Positions 8,955-18,541 are shown, numbered from the stretch's first letter. The stretch is DNA of 64,000 nucleotides from JADKAV01 sp037046735 (GCA_037046735.1 JBAOHC010000004.1:124001-188000); one strand, 5' to 3'. Notes: generated by a model not told the origin, from the sequence alone. Translations and numbers: made by a program.

Positions 8955-9602
8955 TCACACGGGGTCAGCCACGCCCTGCATGACGGGATGCGCGAGGTCC
9001 AAGTCCGGAAACCACTCGGTCAGGGCCTCGCGCACACGCAGGTCGATGTCGACCAGCACGTCGGCGACCTCCGCCGGTGAAGCGCCGTCCAGTACGGGCA
9101 GGTCCCAATGGGTGCCCTCCAGGTCGGCGTCACCGATCACGATGAGATGGGAGGACCGCTGCAGCATCTCCGGTTCGAGGGCTTTGGCCTCATCGATCAG
9201 GTGCACGCCATGGGCCGCCAGCGCGTCCACGACGCCGGGCAGGACGCGGTCGGCGGGCATCAGGCCGGCCGACTCCACGAACAGCAGTCCCGGTGCGTAA
9301 TGGCGGAAGAGGGCGGCGGCGGCCTGCGATCGCCCGGCATTCTCCTGGCAGACGATGAGTACCTCGGGGCGATCCCGCAGATCGGCCTGAGCCTGCTGCA
9401 CTGATCCCGACACCTTCGCCAGGGCAGCTCTGCCCACGAGCACGGGCAGGAACGTCTGGATGGTCGCGGTTGCGGACATCTCGTCATAGAGCTGGTCGAC
9501 GAGCGCCGACAGATCCTGCCGGGGGATGGCGCCCTGGGTGTGGTTCACCAGGCCGTCCACCACGTTTCGCAATTGCACTTCCACCTGGGGGTCACGGGTC
9601 AT
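8955..9602 (-). CDS. low-molecular-weight phosphatase-like protein with N-terminal helical domain (ArsC type)
   Basis: About 215 aa from MTRDPQVEVQ; the frame runs to 9719 but the extra part looks non-coding. Residues 1-75 resemble the three-helix dimerisation domain found in actinobacterial arsenate-mycothiol transferase relatives. From about 85 comes the LMW tyrosine-phosphatase fold, with P-loop CQENAGRSQ (C-x5-R-S) and a late Asp region (DLPVLDGAS). Either protein-tyrosine phosphatase or arsenate reductase activity is possible. There is no ars gene nearby. It lies 83 bp downstream of the GNAT gene on the same strand. Confidence 0.75.
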   Translation of the reverse strand: MTRDPQVEVQLRNVVDGLVNHTQGAIPRQDLSALVDQLYDEMSATATIQTFLPVLVGRAALAKVSGSVQQAQADLRDRPEVLIVCQENAGRSQAAAALFRHYAPGLLFVESAGLMPADRVLPGVVDALAAHGVHLIDEAKALEPEMLQRSSHLIVIGDADLEGTHWDLPVLDGASPAEVADVLVDIDLRVREALTEWFPDLDLAHPVMQGVADPV

Positions 9603-9685
9603 GGGTAGATTGTGCCTAACCTGAATCTGAATTCGCAGATACCCGCATGAACGCTGGGCGACGGGTAGGCGAACAGTCACCTCCG

Positions 9686-10654
9686 TCACCGCGCGGGATG
9701 CCCGATTCTGGCGCGCCAAGCCGTGTAGCGCTGATCCTCCCGCAGCCCGACCGCCTCGTACAACCGCGTGGCTCCGGTGAGGTTGGTGGCATCACAGTGC
9801 AGGGCCGTCCCCACCATTCCGGCGCGTTGATCCATGGCGAAGGCATCACGCAGAAGGTACGTCGCGATCCCGCGCCCCCGGTATTGCGGCAGCACGCCGA
9901 GGGAGTCGACATAGCCCAGGCCGTGCGGCGCGTAGCGCGTACTACTGATCCGCACGCCAACCAGATCCGCACCGTCATAGATCAACCGCCACATCTGCAT
10001 GTCATTGACTGCTCGGTCCAAACCTGCCTGGAACAGGTCCAGCGGCAGTGGGTGGGAGTCGTAGTGGTCACGGAACGCGCGCGTCAGCACGGCATGGATG
10101 GCGGGCCAGTCGGCGTCCGTCATAGGGCTCGCCTGCAGACCCGGCGGCAGGGTGGGCACCAGCGGAGCTCCGGTGAAGTCGATCCGCATGCGCAGGTACT
10201 CACGGTGTTGGTGGTAGCCGTCGGCGGCCAATGCCGCCGCCATGTCGGTGTCGCCGACGAAGTTGTCCGACTTCAGCCAGCAGTCATGGCGCGCCGACAG
10301 TGAGTCTGCGTAGGTTCGTGCTGCCAACAGCATTCGGTCGATGATCTGCCGGCGATCCCCTGCCAGACGCACGAACACGTCCAGGAACAGGCCCTGCTCA
10401 TGTTCCAAGGCGTCGTAGGCCAGCAGGACGGCCACCAGCCGCCCCTGCGACCACACACCAGCGGTCCCTTGAGTGCCCCGCAGTTCCGGCGCATTGAGCA
10501 TTCCGATGATCTCAGGTGGGTTGGTCTCCGAACGGCCGAAGTAGGACAGTTCCATCTCGCGTACCACGTCGGCCACGGCGCTGGCGTGCTCGCGCGTCAA
10601 TGTCGTGACGCGGTGCTGGGGCAGCCCCGAGACAAACATGGCGAGTTGGCTCAT
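9686..10654 (-). CDS. two-domain GNAT acetyltransferase (MshD-like architecture)
   Basis: About 322 aa from ATG 10654; a TTG four codons earlier is the alternative. Two GNAT folds are in tandem, and only the second keeps a clear acetyl-CoA loop (GVLPQYRGRGIATYL, about residue 260). This arrangement is that of mycothiol synthase, but identity with MshD is not shown; many actinobacterial paralogues exist. It is divergent from the lipoprotein esterase gene, with 43 bp between starts. Confidence 0.8.
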   Translation of the reverse strand: MSQLAMFVSGLPQHRVTTLTREHASAVADVVREMELSYFGRSETNPPEIIGMLNAPELRGTQGTAGVWSQGRLVAVLLAYDALEHEQGLFLDVFVRLAGDRRQIIDRMLLAARTYADSLSARHDCWLKSDNFVGDTDMAAALAADGYHQHREYLRMRIDFTGAPLVPTLPPGLQASPMTDADWPAIHAVLTRAFRDHYDSHPLPLDLFQAGLDRAVNDMQMWRLIYDGADLVGVRISSTRYAPHGLGYVDSLGVLPQYRGRGIATYLLRDAFAMDQRAGMVGTALHCDATNLTGATRLYEAVGLREDQRYTAWRARIGHPAR

Positions 10655-10697
10655 TGTGGTAGGCAATCACATGCTGGGCTGAGCGTGCGCCAGACTT

Positions 10698-11591
10698 ATG
10701 CGTGTGAAGAGGTCCCTCCTGCTGATCGCCGCCCTCGTTCTCGCCGCATGCTCTTCAGGCACCGAAACCAGTCCGTCGCCGACACCGGCCCCGTGCGACG
10801 CCGGCGCCAGTGGCACCCGTGAGGTCAAGGTCGGGAAGCGCTCCTTCCTGCTGCACATTCCCCGGGAGGTGCAGAACCCTTCGCCGGTCGTTTTCACGTT
10901 CCACGGCCGGGGCTCGAACGCCCAGCAGCAGCTGCTGCTGACCGGTTTCGACCAGGTGGCTGAAGCAGGACGGTTCATCGTCGTCGCGCCGAATGCCGTG
11001 GATGGGCGCTGGGACATCCTGGGGGGCACCGACGCCGACTACCTCAAGGCTGTCTATGACGCTGTGCCCTGCGCTGATCCGAGCCGGCTCTACGCGTCGG
11101 GGATGTCCATGGGATCAGCGCTGACATTCGCACTGGCCTGCGCCCCCGACCGCAAGTTCGCGGCCTTCGGGGGAGTCGCACTGACCCTGTTCGCGCCGCC
11201 GTGCGAAAAGGCAGCACCGGCGCCCATCATCTACTTCCACGGCACGAAGGACCCCATCGTGCCCTTCCGGGGAGGCCAGCCACAGGGCGAGACGGAGGCG
11301 TTCGACCTTCCGGCGGTGCCTGCGGCGATGCGCGACTGGGCCAACCACAACGGGTGCCAGACCGATTCGGTCGAGCGCATCGGTGGCGATGTGCGGTTGA
11401 CCGAGTGGGCCGCCTGCACGGACAACGCCGATGTGAAGTTCTACCGCGTGCAGGGCGCCGGTCATACCTGGCCGGGGGCGTCACCCTTCGTGGCCGATGC
11501 CATCGAGCCGACGCTGGGCAAGACCACACAGTCCGTGACTGCCAGCACCCTCATGTGGGAGTTCTTCCAGCAGTACACGCTGGCCCCTTAG
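10698..11591 (+). CDS. lipoprotein esterase, PHB-depolymerase/LpqC type
   Basis: A 297-aa exported lipoprotein. The signal sequence ends in the lipobox LAAC (Cys near 18), followed by a Ser/Thr/Pro linker. The alpha/beta-hydrolase domain has an oxyanion segment TFHGRGSN, nucleophile GMSMGS (about 137), Asp in GTKDPIVPF and His in GAGHTWPG. The family cleaves esters of polyhydroxyalkanoates, feruloyl or acetyl-xylan groups; the substrate is undecided. It converges with the SPFH gene, whose stop overlaps the end of this gene by 4 nt. Confidence 0.85.
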   Translation: MRVKRSLLLIAALVLAACSSGTETSPSPTPAPCDAGASGTREVKVGKRSFLLHIPREVQNPSPVVFTFHGRGSNAQQQLLLTGFDQVAEAGRFIVVAPNAVDGRWDILGGTDADYLKAVYDAVPCADPSRLYASGMSMGSALTFALACAPDRKFAAFGGVALTLFAPPCEKAAPAPIIYFHGTKDPIVPFRGGQPQGETEAFDLPAVPAAMRDWANHNGCQTDSVERIGGDVRLTEWAACTDNADVKFYRVQGAGHTWPGASPFVADAIEPTLGKTTQSVTASTLMWEFFQQYTLAP

Positions 11592-12478
11592 GTGTTGGGG
11601 GTGTCCCGCTTGAAGGCGCTGCTGAAACTCTCCAGGGCAGCGGTCAACTCCGCAGGCACGACCCACACCTTGTTCGAGTCGCCGGCAGCGATCTGCGGGA
11701 GCGCCTGCAGGTACTGGTAGGCCAGCAGTTTGGGGTCGGGGTCGGCGGTGTGGATCGCCCCGAAGACCATCGCCACGGCCTGCGCCTCACCGTCGGCACG
11801 CAGGATGGCCGCTTGCTGCTCACCCTGGGCTTGCAGGATGGCCGCTTCCCGCTCACCTTGGGCGGTGAGGATCTGGGACTGCTTCACGCCCTCGGCTGTG
11901 AGGATCGCGGCGCGCCGGTCACGCTCGGCACGCATCTGCTTCTCCATCGACTCCTGCACGCTGGGCGGCGGATCGATGGCCTTGAGCTCCACGCGGTTCA
12001 CACGGATCCCCCACTTGCCGGTCGCCTCGTCGAGGACACCGCGCAACTGGCTGTTGATGGAGTCACGTGAGGTGAGCGTCGCCTCGAGGTCCATGCTGCC
12101 GACCACGTTGCGCAAGGTGGTGACGGTCAACTGCTCAACACCCCAGATGTAGTTCTGGATCTCGTAGGTCGCTGCCTTGGGATCAGTCACCTGGAAGTAG
12201 ATGACCGAATCGATGCTCACGACCAGGTTGTCCTCAGTGATGACCGGCTGCGGCTGGAAGGTCACCACCTGCTCGCGCAGGTCCAAACGCGACGTGATCC
12301 GGTCGATGAAGGGGATCAGAATGTGCAGCCCGGCGTGCAGGGTGCGGCTGTACCGGCCGAGCCGCTCGACCACGCAGGCCTGCGCCTGCGGCACGATCCG
12401 GACCGTCTTGGCCAGCACGATCACGATGAAGAGCAGAACGAGCAGTACAACAACGACTCCGGCAATGGGTCCGGTCAT
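11588..12478 (-). CDS. SPFH/prohibitin-family membrane protein (QmcA/paraslipin-like)
   Basis: A 296-aa protein with one N-terminal membrane span (residues 5-25, VVVVLLVLLFIVIVLA), an SPFH domain starting VPQAQACVVERLGRYSRTL, then an Ala/Glu/Gln coiled coil. Such proteins form large membrane scaffolds. The NfeD-like gene lies immediately upstream on the same strand, the conserved SPFH-NfeD pairing. The paraslipin subclass ends in a short tail, as here. Confidence 0.9.
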   Translation of the reverse strand: MTGPIAGVVVVLLVLLFIVIVLAKTVRIVPQAQACVVERLGRYSRTLHAGLHILIPFIDRITSRLDLREQVVTFQPQPVITEDNLVVSIDSVIYFQVTDPKAATYEIQNYIWGVEQLTVTTLRNVVGSMDLEATLTSRDSINSQLRGVLDEATGKWGIRVNRVELKAIDPPPSVQESMEKQMRAERDRRAAILTAEGVKQSQILTAQGEREAAILQAQGEQQAAILRADGEAQAVAMVFGAIHTADPDPKLLAYQYLQALPQIAAGDSNKVWVVPAELTAALESFSSAFKRDTPNT

Positions 12479-12487
12479 GGCTTCTCC

Positions 12488-12913
12488 TCAGTACGGGCGG
12501 ATGATGGCGGTCGCTCCGCGGATTTCAACGACGGTCCCTGTACTGTCGGCGGGCAGGGTGTCCCATCCCTCCTCAAGTTGCGCCGACCAGATCTCACCGC
12601 TGAGTTTGACCCGTCCAGCGCTCGGTGTCACCTCTTCGAGCACAGCGACCTTCTGCCCGATCAAAGCATCCACCCCTGTCAAGGCGGCGGGGCCGGAGCG
12701 CAGATGGCGCAAGGCGATAGGACGCACCGCAAAAATGCCCACTACGGCCACGCCGGTGGCGACTCCGGCTTGGACGATCAACGGGGCGCCCAGAGCCGCG
12801 GCGCCCGCTCCCGCGAGGGCACCGGCGGCCAGCATGATGAGCACGAAGTCGAGGCTCAAGACCTCGAGAATGCCCAGCAGCACCGCTGCAATGAGCCACA
12901 CGATTGCTGACAC
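12488..12913 (-). CDS. NfeD-family membrane protein
   Basis: A 141-aa protein with 3 predicted membrane spans in residues 3-70 (VWLIAAVLLGILEVLSLDFVLIM and following) and a C-terminal OB-fold domain (GRVKLSGEIWSAQLEEG). This is the short NfeD type without a protease domain. It starts with GTG and lies 9 nt upstream of the SPFH partner, so one operon. NfeD OB domains are thought to work with SPFH scaffolds in membrane quality control. Confidence 0.9.
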   Translation of the reverse strand: MSAIVWLIAAVLLGILEVLSLDFVLIMLAAGALAGAGAAALGAPLIVQAGVATGVAVVGIFAVRPIALRHLRSGPAALTGVDALIGQKVAVLEEVTPSAGRVKLSGEIWSAQLEEGWDTLPADSTGTVVEIRGATAIIRPY

Positions 12914-13021
12914 TGTCGCCTCCTAGTCTTCAGCGTACGACGAAACACGACCGGCGTACGCCTCGTGCGCTGGGCGAGTATGCGGGAATACTGAGGGGGT
13001 GGCACGACGCTGGCTGATGCT

Positions 13022-14011
13022 GTGAGTACCGAGTTCATTCCTCGCCGTGGCTGGCGCAACCACCATTTGCAGACCACACGCAGCCGCATCCTGCCCCCAC
13101 GGGTGACGCTGCCGGCATCGCGGATGGACCTCGTCGATCTCGGCGACGGCGACCGGTTGGCGGTTTTCAGCAATGACGGTGCAGCGGACCTGCCCACGGT
13201 TCTGCTCGTCCACGGGCTCGGCGGGAGCGCCGAATCGGACTATGTGCGCGTGACCGCAGCGGGGCTGCTGGCGGCGGGGTTCCCCGTCGCGCGGGTCGAC
13301 TTGCGGGGGGCGGGAGTCTCAGGACAGTACTGCGCCGGGATGTATCACGGGGGCAAGACCCAGGATCTGCGCACGGTGGTCGACTGGATCGGCCGACCAA
13401 CGGCCGTGGTCGGGTACTCGCTGGGCGCGAACGCCACGATCAAATTGCTGGGAGAGCACACGCCGGGGGTACTTGCGGGGGTTTCGGTGTCGGCGCCGCT
13501 GGACCTGACGGTCGGGGCCGAGCACCTTCACCGCAGGATGTTCGGGCTGTACGAGAAGTTCCTGGTGGGCCGGCTCAAAGACGAGGTGCTACGGCCGGGC
13601 GCTCGGTACACGCCGGAGGAACGGCAAGCGGTGTTGGCAGCCAAGACGATCCCGGATTTCGACAGCGCGATCACCGCCCCCCGGCACGGCTGGCGTGACG
13701 CGGCGCAGTACTACGCGGTCAATTCCAGCCAGCGCTTCTTGCCCCAGGTGGAGGTGCCGCTGCTGGTGATCCATGCCAAGGACGACCCGATGATTCCCGT
13801 GGGACCGTACGAGCTCATCGATTGGGAGGCGTTGCCCACGGTGGACCTCATCCTCACCGAGCATGGTGGCCATGTCGGTTTCCACGGGCAGGGTCAAGTG
13901 CCGTGGTACGTGCCGGTGATCGTGGACTTCCTGACCCGGGTCAGCCGACCTGTGACTCCAGATCCAGACGCAGATGCGCCACCAGTGACCGCAGAGCGGC
14001 CTGAGCGTTGA
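13022..14011 (+). CDS. YheT-type alpha/beta hydrolase
   Basis: A 329-aa hydrolase with N-terminal RRGWRNHHLQT, the hallmark of the YheT/ABHD1-3 group. The oxyanion loop is LVHGLGGS, the nucleophile GYSLGAN (about residue 139), Asp in HAKDDPMIP and His in EHGGHVGF. Substrates are esters of unknown identity. The start is GTG. The 3' end overlaps the convergent DUF5063 gene by 71 bp, and the last 25 codons (Pro/Asp-rich) are coded in the overlap. Confidence 0.85.
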   Translation: MSTEFIPRRGWRNHHLQTTRSRILPPRVTLPASRMDLVDLGDGDRLAVFSNDGAADLPTVLLVHGLGGSAESDYVRVTAAGLLAAGFPVARVDLRGAGVSGQYCAGMYHGGKTQDLRTVVDWIGRPTAVVGYSLGANATIKLLGEHTPGVLAGVSVSAPLDLTVGAEHLHRRMFGLYEKFLVGRLKDEVLRPGARYTPEERQAVLAAKTIPDFDSAITAPRHGWRDAAQYYAVNSSQRFLPQVEVPLLVIHAKDDPMIPVGPYELIDWEALPTVDLILTEHGGHVGFHGQGQVPWYVPVIVDFLTRVSRPVTPDPDADAPPVTAERPER

Positions 14012-14519
14012 GGACCTCTTCACCCCAGCTCGACAGATAGGCGTACTGCCACCACCACAGAGCTTCGATCGACCGGCCTGCCTGGTAGTGCCCCAGACCG
14101 TGCAGCAGGTCGCTGACGATGCCGCTGAGATCGGACGACAGGCTCGACTCCACGATCTCCGGCGCCGGGAAATACGGGTCGTCCACCGAGTGGTAGGTGT
14201 CTGCGTGGGCGAAGACCTCCGCGAGACGCATCCGCAGGGCGTCCACCTCCGGCTCGAGGCCGTTGTCCGGCTCGTAGCGGCCCTCCGGCACGATGTCGGT
14301 GAGCGCACCCAGCCGGGCTCCGCGCGCGGCCAACTCCGCGGTGTGGATCAGTAATACGGAGATGGCCGTGTCCTGCAGGGCGCCCGCGGCGACGACCTCC
14401 ACAGCCCGGATGAACTCCTGGACACCGCTGGCCAGGTCGTTGCACAGCTGCTCAGCCACGGAGTCCTCAGGGGTGGCCGCTGCGGTCAGGGCCACCTCAT
14501 CGCCGGGTAGGTCACTCAT
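13941..14519 (-). CDS. DUF5063 domain protein
   Basis: A 192-aa, mostly helical acidic protein with features of the DUF5063 family (FADTYHSVDDPYFP-like segment, ALWWWQYAYLSSWGEE). The family is regularly found behind recR in actinobacteria, as here: its ATG overlaps the recR stop by 8 bp. The function is unknown; the location suggests a link to recombination or replication but does not prove it. The 3' end runs antiparallel into the YheT gene. Confidence 0.8.
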   Translation of the reverse strand: MSDLPGDEVALTAAATPEDSVAEQLCNDLASGVQEFIRAVEVVAAGALQDTAISVLLIHTAELAARGARLGALTDIVPEGRYEPDNGLEPEVDALRMRLAEVFAHADTYHSVDDPYFPAPEIVESSLSSDLSGIVSDLLHGLGHYQAGRSIEALWWWQYAYLSSWGEEVLNAQAALRSLVAHLRLDLESQVG

Positions 14520-15123
14520 CGATCCTCCTTCGTCCTGCGAATGCTCGTCCGAGCGTCACTTCGTCGGCCAGTTCAAGATCGCCCCCCATGGGTAGGCCAC
14601 TGGCCAACCGTGTCACTGTCACACCGATCAACGCCAGTTGCCGTCCCAGATACGCAGCGGTGGCCTCACCCTCGGTGTTCGGGTCGGTCGCCAGGATGAC
14701 CTCCGTCACCGTCCCGTCCGACAATCGTGCGAAGAGGGAAGTGATGGTCAACTGGTCTGGTCCGATGCCGCGCATGGGGTCCAGCACTCCGCCCAGCACG
14801 TGGTACTTGCCGGTGAACTCCCGCGTCCGCTCGATCGCGATGACATCCTTCGGCTCCTCCACAACGCACAGCACCGTGGGATCACGAGTGTCATCACGAC
14901 AGATCCGGCACAACTCACCCTCGGCGGTGTTGTGGCACACACGACAGACGCTGAGCCGATCCTTGACGGCGAGCAGGGCGGTGGCCAGTGCCTCGACGTC
15001 CTCGCGCTCGGCCTCGAGCAGGTAGTAGGCGATGCGCTGTGCACCTTTGGGCCCGACCGCCGGGAGGCGCTGCAGGCGGTCGATCAACTCCTGGAGCGCG
15101 CCTTCGTAAGACGTCAGGTACAT
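14512..15123 (-). CDS. recR: recombination mediator RecR
   Basis: A 203-aa DNA clamp of the RecFOR pathway. The N-terminal helix-hairpin-helix region has LPAVGPKGAQRIAYYLL, then a C4 zinc finger (CRVCHNTAEGELCRIC) near residues 56-72, then a Toprim domain (CVVEEPKDVIAIERT, ATDPNTEGEATA). Length is standard. It is 2 nt downstream of the dnaX stop, the classic dnaX-recR arrangement; the small protein YbaB is not between them here. Confidence 0.96.
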   Translation of the reverse strand: MYLTSYEGALQELIDRLQRLPAVGPKGAQRIAYYLLEAEREDVEALATALLAVKDRLSVCRVCHNTAEGELCRICRDDTRDPTVLCVVEEPKDVIAIERTREFTGKYHVLGGVLDPMRGIGPDQLTITSLFARLSDGTVTEVILATDPNTEGEATAAYLGRQLALIGVTVTRLASGLPMGGDLELADEVTLGRAFAGRRRIDE

Positions 15124-15125
15124 GC

Positions 15126-16958
15126 CTACTCGGCCTCGAACTCAGTGATCTTGCGGGCACCCAACTCACGCTGGAGGAGCTCGAGACCTGACTCGGCTGT
15201 CGAGACGATCGCCTCGTCGTCCTCGCTGGGCAGGTCGTCCTCGGGTTCCGGCTCGGGTGGCGGGACCTTGGACGCACTGGGTGGCGGCGCATCACCGAGG
15301 GTCATCTCAACCGTCAGGTCGAGTTTGAGCTCATCCAGAATCGCCTGCCGGACCCGCTCCGCGTGCCCGCCCTGGGTGAAGGCGGCCATGGCCCCGGAAT
15401 TGGCCTGGGTCAGCGTCAGGATGCTGTTGCTCAGTGAGACGGGCCGGGTGTCGCGGACCAGCAGGAAGGCAACCCGGGAGTTCTCTCGCACACGGTCCAG
15501 GACGCGCGGCCACAGCGCCAGAACCTTGTCCAGCAGCACGTCAGTCGGGGCTTTGTCCGGAGGAACCAGACTGAGGTGTGCGGCCGGGGGGGCAGTCGCG
15601 GGGGAGGAGGGCTGGGGACGGGTCGGGGGCTGTCGCGAGCCGGAGGCTGGTGGTGGGCCCGGCGCCCGGCGCCCGCCTGCAGCCGGTGGGACCTTCGGCG
15701 TCGGTGCGTCAGGGGGTGGGCCTGCCGTGGGGGCAACCGGCCGCTGCGCTGGTGGCGCGGGGGCCGGTACCGGTGCCGCGGCAGCACGCCCCGCCACGGT
15801 CTCCAGGCGGCGCTCGAGCCGGTCCAGGCGGGCCAGTAGATCCAACTGGTCGTTCGCGCCGGCCGGCAGGCAGACCTCGGACATCAACAGCTCCAGGTGC
15901 AGCCGGGGTGCCGTCGCGCCGCGCAGTTCGCTCAACGCGTCGGACAGGGCGTCCGCGATGCGGTTGAGTTCCATCCGGCCGAAACCCTGCGCCGTCTCGT
16001 GCAGCTCGGGCAGCCGGTCCTCGGGGAGGTCCACGAGCTGCGCCGCCTTGTCCACACCCAGGACGTGCAGGACCAGCAGATCGCGGAAGCGTTCGAGCAG
16101 GTCGGTGACGAATCGGCGGGGGTCATGGCCGGAATCCACCACGTCACCGATCCGCACGAACAGCCGGGCCACGTCTCCGGCCGCGATGGCCAGCGTCACA
16201 TCATCGAGCAGCGAGGCGTCGGTGACACCGAGTTGCTGCACGGCGGTCTCGTAGGTCAGACCGTCTGGGCCCGTCCCGGAGACAAGTTGTCCCAGGATGG
16301 ACATGGAGTCCCGGACGCTGCCCTCTCCGGCCCGGGCGACCAGGGCCAGCGCCGCAGGCTCGGCTGGAACGCCCTCAGCGGCGCACACGCCGGCGAGGTG
16401 TTTGGCCAAGGTGCGGGCCGGGACGAGGCGGAAAGCGTAATGGTGGGTCCGAGAACGGATCGTCCCGATGATCTTGTCCGGCTCCGTCGTCGCGAAGACG
16501 AATCGGACATGCTCCGGAGGTTCCTCGATCAGCTTGAGCAGGGCATTGGCGGCGCCGGGCCCCAGCTGATGGGCCTCGTCGATGATGTAGATCTTGTACC
16601 GGCTCTGCGCGGGGACGAACATGGCGCGCTCTCGCAGTTCCCGGGCATCATCGACCAGGCCATGGGTGGCAGCATCCATCTCGATCACGTCGAGGCTGCC
16701 CGACCCGTTGGGGGCCAAGGCGACACACGAGTCACATTCCCCACACGGCTCGCACGTCGGCCCCTTCTCGCAGTTGAGACTCCGGGCGAGGATACGAGCG
16801 CTGGACGTCTTGCCGCACCCGCGCGGACCGGAGAACAGGTAGGCGTGATGCACGCGGTCGCTGTCGATGGCGCGCTTCAAGGGCTCCGTGACGTGCTCTT
16901 GTCCTATGACGTCATCGAAGCGGCCTGGTCGGTACTTCCGGTAGAGGGCGAGTGCCAC
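15126..16958 (-). CDS. dnaX: DNA polymerase III subunit gamma/tau
   Basis: A 610-aa clamp-loader ATPase. It begins ALALYRKYRPGRFDDVIGQ after a GTG start. Walker A GPRGCGKTSSARIL is at about 44-57, a Zn-binding Cys cluster (CEPCGECDSC) is near 75-84, Walker B IIDEAHQL and the sensor region are near 125. Domain III extends to about 380. It is followed by a long Pro/Ala-rich linker (380-470) and a tau-like C-terminal domain. No frameshift site for a separate gamma form was noticed. It is co-transcribed with recR and DUF5063. Confidence 0.96.
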   Translation of the reverse strand: MALALYRKYRPGRFDDVIGQEHVTEPLKRAIDSDRVHHAYLFSGPRGCGKTSSARILARSLNCEKGPTCEPCGECDSCVALAPNGSGSLDVIEMDAATHGLVDDARELRERAMFVPAQSRYKIYIIDEAHQLGPGAANALLKLIEEPPEHVRFVFATTEPDKIIGTIRSRTHHYAFRLVPARTLAKHLAGVCAAEGVPAEPAALALVARAGEGSVRDSMSILGQLVSGTGPDGLTYETAVQQLGVTDASLLDDVTLAIAAGDVARLFVRIGDVVDSGHDPRRFVTDLLERFRDLLVLHVLGVDKAAQLVDLPEDRLPELHETAQGFGRMELNRIADALSDALSELRGATAPRLHLELLMSEVCLPAGANDQLDLLARLDRLERRLETVAGRAAAAPVPAPAPPAQRPVAPTAGPPPDAPTPKVPPAAGGRRAPGPPPASGSRQPPTRPQPSSPATAPPAAHLSLVPPDKAPTDVLLDKVLALWPRVLDRVRENSRVAFLLVRDTRPVSLSNSILTLTQANSGAMAAFTQGGHAERVRQAILDELKLDLTVEMTLGDAPPPSASKVPPPEPEPEDDLPSEDDEAIVSTAESGLELLQRELGARKITEFEAE

Positions 16959-17201
16959 TGCCCCAGACTACGGCGCGGGTCGGACAGGCGAGCACGGTTC
17001 TCCCCAGTCGCCGCCCAAATGATCGTCTTCCCCTGCCCGAAAGGGTTGAGCGACGAGCGCCACCCCTCGTCCATCCCGTGCTGCGTGCGAGGCGCGCCGG
17101 GCCTTGATGTGTCGTCCTGAGGTTTGTGGGTTGTGCTCGTGTCTGTCCACAGTTCTTGTTGGGCGGACTGTTTTGTCGTACGTGCGTTCTACCATTGGGG
17201 T

Positions 17202-18308
17202 ATGGATCAATTGATGGTTGCGGCGTGGGAGGCGATGCTGCCCGACGGTGACCCGCTCGAGGTGGCGAAGGCCGCGGAGGCGATGATCGGGTTCATCCAC
17301 GCCCAACAGCTGGTGGCGTTGCATCAGGTGTACCAGGAGTCGGAGGCCGGTGCCGACCCCGACGGGGTGGTCGTGGATCCGTGCCCGCCGGAGATCGCCT
17401 GCGCGATGCTGTGGAGCCCGGGTGTCGCGTCGGCGATGGTCGACGTGGCGGTGGATGTGGTCACCGACCTGCCCGCGGTGCTGGCCGCGCTGGCTGAGGG
17501 CCGGATCGATCTGGGCAAGGTCCGGGAGATCGTCCGCGCCACCAGCGGGCTTTCGCTGGCCGACCGGCAGGAGGTGGCCGACCGGGCCATCACCTACGCC
17601 GCCACCCACACGAAGTCGCAGCTGCGTCCGTGGCTGACCCGCCAGGTCGACCGGATCGACCCCGACGCCGCCGAACGGCGCCGTAAGCGGGCCCGTAAAC
17701 AGCGCGGGGTGTGGCTGACCCCGGAACCGGACGGGATGGCCACCCTGTCCGCCTACCTCACCGCCGAGGAAGCCAGCGCCTGTATGGAGTCGGTGCGGGT
17801 GGCCTGCCGTTCCACCGACGGGTCGCGGGACGCCAACCAGGCCGACACGTTCGTGGAACTGCTGACGGGGATCAGCCCGGCCCAGCAGGTCCCGGTGACC
17901 GTGATCATGACCGACCAGGGTGCCGAGATCGAAGGGTACGGCCCGATCAGCGACGGTCACGCCGCCGACCTGCTGGCCCGGCTGCACACACCCTCGGTGA
18001 CCGTCCTGACCCGCCCGCCCATGGGCATCCGCTACGCCCCGAACCTCGCGATGCGGCGGTATGTGCAGGTGAGGGATCGGCACTGCCGGTTCCCCGGCTG
18101 CCAGCGCCCCGCCCGAGCATGCGACCTCGACCACCTCGTCCCCTGGCCGGCCGGGCCGACTGATGCCGACAACCTGGCGTGTCTGTGCCGGCACCATCAC
18201 CGCCTCAAAACCCACACCGGATGGACCGTGCGCAGACTCCCCGGCGGGATCCTGGAATGGACCAGCCCCACCGGACGGGTCTACCGCAGCACCCTCGAAG
18301 ACCCCTGA
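17202..18308 (+). CDS. DUF222/HNH endonuclease-signature protein (13E12 family), copy 1
   Basis: About 368 aa from ATG 17202 (MDQLMVAAWEAML); the frame is open further upstream but without coding character. An N-terminal helical DUF222 domain (residues 20-250) is followed by a C-terminal HNH nuclease motif: CRFPGCQRPARACDLDHLVPW, DNLACLCRHHH. These multicopy actinobacterial genes are regarded as selfish or of unknown role. A second, divergent copy is at 37269-38480. The upstream 240 bp (16959-17201) holds no other gene. Confidence 0.88.
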   Translation: MDQLMVAAWEAMLPDGDPLEVAKAAEAMIGFIHAQQLVALHQVYQESEAGADPDGVVVDPCPPEIACAMLWSPGVASAMVDVAVDVVTDLPAVLAALAEGRIDLGKVREIVRATSGLSLADRQEVADRAITYAATHTKSQLRPWLTRQVDRIDPDAAERRRKRARKQRGVWLTPEPDGMATLSAYLTAEEASACMESVRVACRSTDGSRDANQADTFVELLTGISPAQQVPVTVIMTDQGAEIEGYGPISDGHAADLLARLHTPSVTVLTRPPMGIRYAPNLAMRRYVQVRDRHCRFPGCQRPARACDLDHLVPWPAGPTDADNLACLCRHHHRLKTHTGWTVRRLPGGILEWTSPTGRVYRSTLEDP

Positions 18309-18449
18309 CCGCAAGCCTCCCGCCCACGGCGGGGCAGCAAGCCACGCGCCCGGGCGGCCGTTGTGCTTACGGCCACGGCGCACCTACCGCTGGGCGTTCC
18401 GCTGTCCAGGAGTCCTCCGCTTTGAGCGATTCTCGGACATTCCCGCTAC

Positions 18450-18472
18450 ACCGCCGCGCCAAACACGGCGGT
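18450..18472. terminator. weak hairpin after 13E12 copy 1
   Basis: A stem ACCGCCG / CGGCGGT with a 9-nt loop, about 140 bp after the stop and 70 bp before the catalase-like gene. No T-run. Terminator use is inference. Confidence 0.35.
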
Positions 18473-18541
18473 AACTGAGGCGTGTGGCCCGCGAGCCCGG
18501 TGCGGCCGCGAGAACCGGGTCCGTCAGGCACACTGTGTCCC

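Noticed and set aside
14638..17120. Long plus-strand frames antisense to recR-dnaX (538 and 407 aa)
   Set aside because: Ser/Arg/Gly-rich shadow frames; dnaX and recR motifs are complete on the other strand.
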